A DNA stretch of 10,110 bases from Bondarzewia mesenterica (lineage: Eukaryota; Basidiomycota; Agaricomycetes; Russulales; Bondarzewiaceae), in the NCBI GenBank assembly GCA_004802705.1, contig SGPL01000861.1, positions 1 to 10,110 of the forward strand, given 5' to 3'. Shown here piece after piece: positions 1 to 6,139 of this stretch. The translations under genes were made by a program, and so were the position numbers. Below the pieces are notes generated by a model. It saw only the letters and a list, made by a program, of their open reading frames with translations. It was not told the DNA's origin and did no database searches. Numbering within the stretch: the first letter of the stretch is position 1; every line of letters begins with the position of its first letter.

Positions 1-2
1 AT

Positions 3-188
3 TCAGTTGTTGAAGGGGACGGCGTTGATCTCACACAACCGGCGCTCCTTGATATACTGAGTGATTCTCCGGTCACATTGGACTCCTGTGGTATCACTTC
101 TCAAGAGAAGGTTACGAAAAGTACCAAAGGGAAGGGCTTCGACCTTACGAACATCAGCTTTACCATGTAGATTGACGAAGATACCAAT
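3..188 (-). CDS. possible terminal exon of an unrecognised protein
   Basis: Read on the minus strand, a 61-codon open stretch runs from 188 to a TGA at 5-3. It has no ATG near its start. An in-frame TAG sits directly upstream at 191-189, and that TAG is also a fair splice acceptor because it follows a pyrimidine-rich stretch (reverse complement of about 192-205). The translation looks protein-like: it is charged and mixed, begins IGIFVNLHGKADVRK and ends CEINAVPFNN. I do not recognise the family. No upstream exon could be placed: on this strand it would have to lie within the TFB5 5' region or beyond. It could equally be a relic or chance reading frame. Confidence 0.25.
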   Translation of the reverse strand: MGIFVNLHGKADVRKVEALPFGTFRNLLLRSDTTGVQCDRRITQYIKERRLCEINAVPFNN

Positions 189-221
189 CTATGCAAAGGA
201 GAATTATTCGTGTTTTTAACT

Positions 222-248
222 ATGTTTTAAACAGGGTGTTTAAAACAT
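222..248. repeat. perfect inverted repeat, 12-bp arms, 3-nt spacer
   Basis: The left arm ATGTTTTAAACA (222-233) and right arm TGTTTAAAACAT (237-248) are exact reverse complements around a GGG centre. The element lies about 70 bp before the TFB5 start codon. It could be a transcription factor dimer site, a hairpin in the leader, or the end of a small repeat. The pairing is seen directly; any function is inference. Confidence 0.75.
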
Positions 249-251
249 CCG

Positions 252-275
252 GAGTTTGAAACGTGTGTCAAACTC
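252..275. repeat. inverted repeat, 8-bp arms, 8-nt spacer
   Basis: Arms GAGTTTGA (252-259) and TCAAACTC (268-275) are perfect reverse complements. The repeat starts four bases after the preceding 27-bp inverted repeat, so two hairpin-capable units sit side by side in the TFB5 upstream region. If the transcription start is upstream of 252, this would be a leader hairpin 45 bases before the start codon. Confidence 0.6.
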
Positions 276-319
276 TCTGGGAGTTTCACGCAGAGCCCTA
301 CTCTCTAGGTCTCCTTGCG

Positions 320-691
320 ATGCGGGCCATTCGAGGTGCGTCTATTGTAAATCATCGGACATCCCAACCTCTCTTTCAACTCATCTTCACATTCACAGGC
401 GTTCTTTTCACATGGTCAGTCTGATCTTTGGCCCAAGATGCTTAACATAGACTGAACACGCCGCAACAGTGACTCGGCGGTGAAACAGATCCTCCTCACG
501 ATGAACGAGAAACAGAGCTTCATCATTGAGGATTTGGATGATTACCATGTCATGGTCAAGGCAGACGAGGAATATCGGGTCAGGAAGGAGCTTGAGGCCG
601 AGGTGCGTGCATCCACGTCTTTCTGTGCTCTCTTCAAGGACAGACTGTGATTGTCGGGCAGCTGGAGAAGAACACGTATAGTCTGGAATGA
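320..691 (+). CDS. TFB5: TFIIH core subunit Tfb5 (TTDA/GTF2H5 family), four exons
   Basis: Tfb5 is the smallest subunit of TFIIH. In the known family it binds Tfb2/p52 and stimulates the XPB translocase in transcription initiation and nucleotide-excision repair, in the nucleus. The gene is split as 320-335, 399-414, 470-602 and 662-691, with introns of 63, 55 and 59 bp, all GT-AG with good donors (gtgcgt, gtcagt, gtgcgt). The spliced product is 64 residues. It starts MRAIRGVLFTCDSAVKQILL, matching the family opening KG-V-L-x-C-D-x-x-x-K, then carries the hallmark FIIEDLDDYHVMV (human FIIQDIDDTHVFV) and ends in KNTYSLE. Exons 1 and 2 are only 16 nt each. The start has a purine at -3 and no better upstream ATG exists. 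Length is close to yeast (72) and human (71) Tfb5. The usual DDTH is DDYH here. Confidence 0.92.
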
Positions 692-1466
692 CGGGACTGG
701 TTTGTGGGCTTTTCATCCCGGTTCTGACCAGGCGCAGTATTCTCATTATTCGACCACAACACAGCTAGTGCCATGAGTTATCTCCAACGTGCGTCTCAAT
801 AACACATCCTTGATTTTTGATTCACTAGCAGACTCTTGAATAGCGTACCTCAAACTGTCACACTGCGCAGTCGGTGAGTGGGAACTCGAACTTAGTTTCC
901 GTCTAGATATCAACTTGGCGAAAGCGGTCAAGCGGGTGTTTTGCCTGGTACGGCGTGATTGGAAACTTCGCATCCAATGTAAGCACCGGAAATGCTGCCC
1001 AAATGCGATCTCTTTGTCTTATGGGTAGATACGCCTATGAGCGGTAAAACGGGGATCTCTCACGTTCGTGTCCTCCAATGGTCGCAGGAGATAAGTAACT
1101 TATCAAGTTGCCCAAGTGCATACGATACAATACCACTCATCTTGAAGACATGTTGTGAAGTCTTAGTTTCGTAGGAAGAATATAAGCTCATAAGAGCTGC
1201 ACGTGTCCTGTCCATCCCCCGCCACCCGATCGCCTGCGTGTTTTCGTACATCCGCTCTGCCCGTGACGTTGGATCCGACGTTGATACATCGGACGCGGCG
1301 GAGCAATACCGAATACCTAAACTTCGGCCATGGCGGACTGTTCTTGGAATCAGAACTGCTGTGCACTTCGAAGTACAATCGATCTCTTATAGCGTTTCAC
1401 CACAGGCCGAACCCCCCCTTGGCAGTCATCATTCAGCTGTTTCTCTGTGGACACATCGCTTAGAAA
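692..1466. other. gene-poor stretch, no supported gene
   Basis: No reading frame here shows a recognisable domain or a convincing exon chain. Several open stretches of 60-85 codons exist on both strands (for example minus 746-973 and plus 1203-1463), but they are low-complexity or overlap each other. The stretch includes the TFB5 3' flank, a GATA-type palindrome at 1090-1104, and a CG-rich patch at about 1260-1300 with two copies of GACGTTG. The first exon of the BSD gene could lie here but was not found. Confidence 0.4.
1090..1104. promoter_or_regulatory. palindrome with two inverted GATA motifs
   Basis: GATAAGT (1090-1096) and ACTTATC (1098-1104) are perfect inverted arms around a single A. 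Paired inverted GATA sites are typical binding places of fungal GATA-type zinc-finger regulators, but no gene start is known close by, so use as a regulatory site is inference. Confidence 0.3.
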
Positions 1467-1795
1467 ATGCTCGCAAAATACTCTCACGTAAAGAAGAGAT
1501 CCGCCGCGGCGCGCAAGATCAGCAAGGATGGAAATGCCCCGCACCCACTCCCGCACGGAAATGCACACGGCAACCCACATGCGCACTCATAGGATGACCA
1601 TCGCGCACCGAACCTGCTCATTGACAAGAGCATCTCGCAGGTAATGACCGCCGTTTCACTACTTGAAGCTGTATCGCACGCATGCTACTTCTTCACTACG
1701 AGCAGGACATCGCCCGCCTCTTCTCCACGCGCCTCTTCAGCGTGTCCCTTGTACTGTCTACTCAGCTTAGTAGCTTACCGCATTTCTGGCAATAA
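1467..1795 (+). pseudogene. possible decayed two-exon gene fragment
   Basis: An ATG at 1467 opens a basic N-terminus (MLAKYSHVKKRSAAARKISK) followed by a His/Pro/Asn-rich run, interrupted by an in-frame TAG at 1590-1592. Past the stop the same frame stays open as DDHRAPNLLIDKSISQ to a gtaatg donor at 1641. A 65-bp intron ending in cag at 1705 would join it to an exon reading DIARLFSTRLFSVSLVLS, which ends at a TAA at 1793-1795. The composition of both pieces and the matching splice sites suggest former coding sequence, but I cannot name the family. Alternatives are a chance pattern, or a real gene with a sequencing error at the stop. Confidence 0.3.
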
Positions 1796-1808
1796 TTGTG
1801 TCTATTAG

Positions 1809-3319
1809 ACCTGCTCACAATTCACAAACTTGGGAGATTCTGGGGTGGATTCAGAAAACAAGTGCGTGTCTTATTGGATTGCTCTTCTGCATGCTGAGTG
1901 AACGATATCTGGTCGATCTTGTCAGAGTGAAACCGCTCTGCAGGCTGCGCGCAAGGACCTGGGAGGCTATGTGTTGCAAGCGCAGAGGGAATTCAATAAA
2001 TTGTCCGTGACGCCAGAGAATGCCACGGCAGGACCGTCGACGTCAAGAGATGCTCCATCTACATCTGAAGAGGATGCGTCGGCCAGCTACTCTTCTACGT
2101 CCACCTCTGCATCCGCATCAACATCAACTCTCACTGGAAACGAGCAGCAGCCAGCACCACAAGGTTTATTATCCCGTCTACAGTCATCTATTCCTCCGGA
2201 TCTTCTCACTACCGTGCAAAATACGCAGAACACCCTCTCTGAGACTCTCCGACATGCTCCTGAGCGCGTTGACCTTTCGCAACTGCGCAGCACATTTGGG
2301 AACGAGCTGCAGCGCATGCGTTTGCATAGTGCGGCAGCTCGTGGCGAGGAGCTCCTTCGTGGTGCCGGAGATCTCTTGCGTGAAGCAGTCCGTGTCGTTC
2401 CACCAGATGCGGCTGGTGGTAGCGGAAGTGGGACGACGGGGGTGATGTGGGACGGAACAGATGTATGGACTATGCCAGGTCTTTCTGGATCGGAGACACC
2501 GCAATCCGACTCGCCGGTGGTTGGCAAGGAGCGCAGTCTTAGACGGAGTGGTGAGGTGACGGCGATTGCGATGCCCAAGGAAGCGCTTTTGAGGGCTTTG
2601 AGAACCAACCCGGAGATATTGAAGGTGGATCCCACTGTCGAGCACAGATCGTCACAGATGTTTGAGACATGGGTTAAGGCTGAGGTAGAGGAGAAGGAAG
2701 GTGGCATCCTCGGAATGGAATGGAATGCACGGATTGAGAAGGAAATGGAGAGTGATGGGACAGCACTGAAGGACATGAAAGACGCTCTTGGTACGTTCTC
2801 TTTGAGTTGTAAGTGCGTGAATGCCCGTACACTGATTCGAAAATATACAGTTGCTTCTGAGATGACAGAAGATATATTTTGGACATGCTACTTCTTCCGC
2901 GTATATCAGATAGAGCAAGAAGAAATCCGACGGAAGGCGCTCTTGCAAGGTATGGGGCACCAGTAGGGGCCGTACTTTTTCCGACAGCTAATTATACGTT
3001 ATCAGGCCCTGTGGAACAAGAGGATGAGTTCAGCTGGGAAGATGACGACGAGGCGTCGTCCCCAACTACTACGCGCCCCCCACTCGAAGAGGGCCAAGAA
3101 ACATCGGCTGAAACCTTGACCTCGAGTACGGCTATTCCTCCTCCATCGCCAGACAAACTATCGGCACCATCGCCTCAGTCTCTTACTCCCGGTACATTGA
3201 GTTCGCGGGTGAGTAGTGAGGATAGCTATGACCTTGTATCTTCAGGGCATGCAAGTGCTACGGGGGGAGCGAAGGAAGGAGAGGAGGAAGGCGATGAGAG
3301 CGGCAGCGACTGGGAGTGA
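1809..3319 (+). CDS. BSD-domain protein (BSDC1/Dos2-like), 5' end not found
   Basis: Visible exons are 1809-1861, 1926-2790, 2851-2949 and 3006-3319; introns are 64, 60 and 56 bp with GT-AG ends. Exon one encodes LGRFWGGFRKQ, continuing into SETALQAARKDLGGYVLQAQ. This is the aromatic and amphipathic N-terminal segment I associate with fungal BSD proteins. A Ser/Thr-rich linker (about 2010-2130) and helical segments follow. The BSD domain is encoded at about 2625-2915 across an intron, with its diagnostic Phe-Trp pair in DIFWTCYFFRVYQIEQEE. The tail is acidic and disordered, ending GDESGSDWE. At least 442 residues are present. The first visible exon starts after an acceptor TAG at 1806-1808 and carries an incomplete codon, so an upstream exon with the start must exist; I did not find it. 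BSD domains also occur in TFIIH p62 and synapse-associated proteins; the precise role of this family is not settled. Confidence 0.88.
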
Positions 3320-3609
3320 GTTGGTCGACTCGAGCGGACATATGTTATCAAGTTATTGTTGTACAGTAAGATTTGGATCGATTTCCTACGTATAAGCGCT
3401 GATTTTTGATCTTGTGAACAATTTGGAGAATCACCATCCCCCTCAAATACCGCTATCATCCTGTTCTCTATCCGCATTGGTATTTCCGTTGCAATCTACA
3501 TTCTAGACAGGTCCTTTGCGAACATTCTGACTGAACAAACTTGCTTCAATGCTTGGTAAAGAGTCTCCCATGAACTCCATCAAAGCATGGTAGACCTAAT
3601 AAACCTGAC
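3320..3609. other. convergent intergenic region
   Basis: This 290-base stretch separates the stop codons of the BSD gene (plus) and the aldo-keto reductase (minus), so it should hold both 3' ends. It is AT-richer than the flanking exons. No gene is seen. In particular, the missing C-terminal half of the reductase is not present here in any frame of the minus strand. Confidence 0.5.
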
Positions 3610-4197
3610 TCAAAACGACGTGACTGGGCATTTTCCAGGTTCGTATGTTGCATTGTCAACTGACCAAATCCGACAATGCACTAGACAAGGATACACTTGG
3701 GGGCAGTAACCGCAACCTTGTACTTCTCTATGTACGTGTTTTGTTCCAATCTCGAGATCCTTGATCTGAAAGTTGGAGACACCGATGCTCTTCGCGAGAC
3801 CCTCTTTCTTGACCTCCTCAAATTGCTTCCAAATACTCTTTAGCTGCCCAGGCTCTTTAAACATTCTAGGAGCGTGAATCAAGAATAGATCGACGTAGTC
3901 TAGCTTCAATGTCTTCAGCGACCCCTGGAGTGACTCGCGAACGGTGGTCCCCGCATCAAGCGTATAGAGCTTCGTAGTGACGAAGAGCTCCGATCGCGGC
4001 TTTCCCGACGCGATGATGCCCGCGCCGAGGGAATCCTCATTATCATAGGCCTGCGCACCGTCGAGGTGCGTGAAGCCAGCTTTGATCGCGGCTGCAACCA
4101 TGTCCGTCGCATCCTTGTGATAGAGTGCTGTACCCGTACCAAAGCCGAGCCAGGGAATGGTGTTGCCGTCGTTGAGCTTTATGGGAGTGTTGGCCAT
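3610..4197 (-). pseudogene. aldo-keto reductase, AKR3-like, C-terminally truncated
   Basis: AKRs reduce carbonyl compounds with NADPH on a (beta/alpha)8 barrel. The start at 4197 (MANTPIKLNDGNTIPWLGFG) is the normal family N-terminus and has A at -3. The catalytic tetrad is complete: Asp46 and Tyr51 (HLDGAQAYDNE), Lys76 (FVTTKLY) and His108 (LFLIHAP). Family motifs continue through IGVSNFQIKDLE at residues 138-149. Homology then stops. The remaining codons (IGTKHVHREVQGCGYC onward, to a stop at 3612-3610) do not resemble an AKR, and the expected VNQIEFHP strand and the NADP-binding C-terminal part are absent. A normal member has about 280-310 residues; this frame has 195. In another frame, 3734-3702 reads YIEKYKVAVTA, resembling the helix-strand after HPY in intact fungal AKRs, which suggests a deletion with frameshift. 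Sequence comparison points to the fungal ketoreductase/conjugated polyketone reductase branch. Confidence 0.82.
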
Positions 4198-4292
4198 CGT
4201 AAGTATTGACGGTTCTGTTCACGAAGACGAGACGAGGGGACGGTGTGTGCGCGGCGGAGCGAGTCACAGAACGACTTCTCCGTGCAATCGTG

Positions 4293-4300
4293 TTTATAAA
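4293..4300 (-). promoter_or_regulatory. TATA-like box upstream of the reductase
   Basis: TTTATAAA, which is self-complementary, lies about 95 bases upstream of the reductase start codon at 4197 and is the best TATA match in that flank. The spacing is plausible for a fungal promoter. No transcription data support it. Confidence 0.35.
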
Positions 4301-4488
4301 CTGCATCTCAGATAACAGGGTGACAAAGAAAGGAGAGGAGATGACGCATCCTCGCATTGGTAGAACCACCCAGGTGAGTCGAGGTGACTACCCGAATCCT
4401 GAGACCGTGTAGATTGCCTGGCGAAATATGGGATACGTCCCACCGGGAACATCAAGCTTTCAAGCATCCGTCGGAACCATGTCAGATG

Positions 4489-4529
4489 TTGATTGGCTTA
4501 GAGCTCTAAGGCCAGCCAAAGCCAATCAA
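4489..4529. repeat. inverted repeat with opposed CCAAT boxes
   Basis: Arms TTGATTGGCTT (4489-4499) and AAGCCAATCAA (4519-4529) are perfect reverse complements. Each contains a CCAAT core, one per strand. A separate perfect 12-bp palindrome, TTAGAGCTCTAA (4498-4509), overlaps the left arm. The element lies about 290 bp upstream of the reductase start, in a divergent intergenic region. CCAAT is the known target of the HAP/NF-Y complex in fungi. The symmetric layout may therefore be regulatory, or it may be the core of a small repeat. Confidence 0.55.
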
Positions 4530-4605
4530 AAAAATCTGTAATCACTACATCATCTAAAGAGATATAAGCCCACACTCACACAAAGACAAAGCGCACGAAC
4601 AAACA

Positions 4606-4627
4606 ACGGACCCGAAACGGACCCGAA
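4606..4627. repeat. two-copy 11-bp tandem repeat
   Basis: The unit ACGGACCCGAA occurs twice head to tail (4606-4616 and 4617-4627) and begins a third copy that breaks off. It follows a purine/A-rich stretch after a TATAA-like sequence (GATATAAG at 4561-4568). Possible slippage product; no function can be assigned. Confidence 0.6.
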
Positions 4628-4629
4628 AC

Positions 4630-5930
4630 TGAATAAGATCAACCGACGGGAACAACGCGGTTGGTGCTTATATCTATTTATGATAGATGTTGCAGCAGAA
4701 AATTCAGAATCAAAGAGCATCGGTGCACCTTCAACGAAACCGGCAGCTTACAGACCACGCAAATAAACTTAAAAGAACCACTACCGGACATGAAAGGATG
4801 GTATCAGAATGGAATGTCGCCAGTCATCACGGAATGCGAAGGCAGACGTGTATCGAGCAATTATTGCTGAGAAGCATGAGCACAAAAGAAATCGAATCTC
4901 CCTGGCGGACGCTGGGCAATCCTATGTAAGTTGGAATCTGGAGAACAACGCGATGACTGGGATCATCGAGCTGCGCTGGAAACATCCACGAATTACTGAA
5001 GATAGCAAGTTAGTCGCCTCAAGTCACATCAGAATAAGACGGCGGTCTATAGTAGCACTTACTACAGGAAGCTCCGATACCACGGAGGTCATACGAGATG
5101 ATGCCTTGGAGGATCCGAGTCCCACTGCTAAGCGCCAAGTATTTACAGCCGTTCTGACAGGTTCTGACGCATGATACGGAGTGCCTGTGGCGAAGCTGAC
5201 GGATTGTTCTCATGAAGAGGCCGGCCGGTGTGCCTCGAAGTACATGGTTCCCATGTTCAAAGCAGCTGAGCGCAGTGTCGGATCAATCAGAATGATTGCT
5301 CAGAAGGGGCGGCCAGTCATTTGAAAGCATTGTCAACAGAGTCGTTTGTCTATTCGGCTCGAGTGTGTGGTCTTGGTAAAGGAATGATTAGTGATGTTGT
5401 CTGTAGCATTCGCGTCTTCATCGACATCTTGCGTCTGGGACTGCAAGCATAAAACAAACCTATTTGTTGGCAACAAATGTTGACGGGCCGATAGCACGGA
5501 CGCCAACGTCCTGAAAAGCGCAGTTTCTTGCACGGCGGCCTCCTTTATCCGCTTCATAAGGGAACCGGTGGGAACGCAAGCAAGGGGGATGCATCGGCGG
5601 CTTCATGTTGAAGGAGAGAAGGACTTTGCTGCTAAAGGGAATAGATCTTATCTGATAACGGAACCGGATGGGACAGGGTCAAAAAAAGATTATAAATGAA
5701 ACGCAGTGGCTCAAACGCATCATCAACATCATCGAGAGAAATGAATCCGGGCTCGCCAGCGCAACTCAGAACGACGGTTTCGAGAGACGCTTGAGGTGGG
5801 TGTTGATTTGTGGTTGCTTTGTCACGGACGAGAAGCATGGCACGGTGCGGAAGTCGTAGCCGGGTGCGAGCCAAATGGGCGCACTGCGGCGGCTACGACT
5901 CAGTAACGAAAGTACGTAGTACGAACACCG
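4630..5930. other. long intergenic stretch, no supported gene
   Basis: The longest open frame here is plus 4809-5174 (121 codons, starting MECRQSSRNAKADVYRAI). It has no domain that I recognise, no flanking exon signals, and competes with other open frames of similar length, so I do not call it a gene. Other small open frames around 5333-5874 are also without recognisable content. Notable bases are an eight-base GGCCGGCC palindrome near 5220, CAATCA/TGATTG arms at 5285-5299 and a palindrome at 5462-5478. Confidence 0.4.
5462..5478. promoter_or_regulatory. 17-bp odd palindrome
   Basis: ATTTGTTG and CAACAAAT flank one central G with perfect symmetry. It lies about 660 bases upstream of the CCC2 start, the nearest gene. 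A dimeric regulator site is possible; this is inference from symmetry only. Confidence 0.3.
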
Positions 5931-6032
5931 GCCCTCCCGACAAATTCCCTCCTCCTTACTCACCCTCGCGCAGGCGCCCTTTTTCCTATTTTGCCTTTTG
6001 TTTCCCTTATTCACTTCTCTCACTCCTTGTAA
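5931..6032 (+). promoter_or_regulatory. CT-rich core promoter block of CCC2
   Basis: The plus strand is strongly pyrimidine-rich here, with CCCTCCC, TCCCTCCTCCTTACTC, a T/C run around 5980-6010 and CACTTCTCTCACTCC. Such blocks commonly lie just upstream of transcription starts in filamentous fungi. The spacing of about 110-200 bases to the start codon at 6140 fits. No clear TATA box lies between the block and the gene. Confidence 0.5.
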
Positions 6033-6139
6033 TAGTATCGCCGCTAACCTGTGCGGCTCCGAGACAGACAGTTCACCGGCTTCATCAATTCCCACCTGTC
6101 ATCTTCCCTTCTCAATCTCCATAATACAGCGACATAATC

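Noticed and set aside
408..746. 112-codon minus-strand open frame
   Set aside because: It is antisense to the TFB5 exons, whose spliced translation matches a known family throughout.
2087..2776. 229-codon minus-strand open frame
   Set aside because: It lies entirely opposite the long BSD-gene exon, is Ser/Arg-rich without any domain, and reflects the codon bias of the plus-strand gene.
320..3319. A TFIIH gene cluster (Tfb5 next to a BSD protein)
   Set aside because: The BSD protein has the FWGGF N-terminal segment and acidic tail of the BSDC1/Dos2-type family, not the PH domain and paired BSDs of Tfb1/p62. Adjacency is probably chance.
4809..5174. 121-codon plus-strand open frame as a new gene
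   Set aside because: No recognisable domain, no splice or promoter context, and several competing frames of similar length; kept only as a remark in the intergenic entry.
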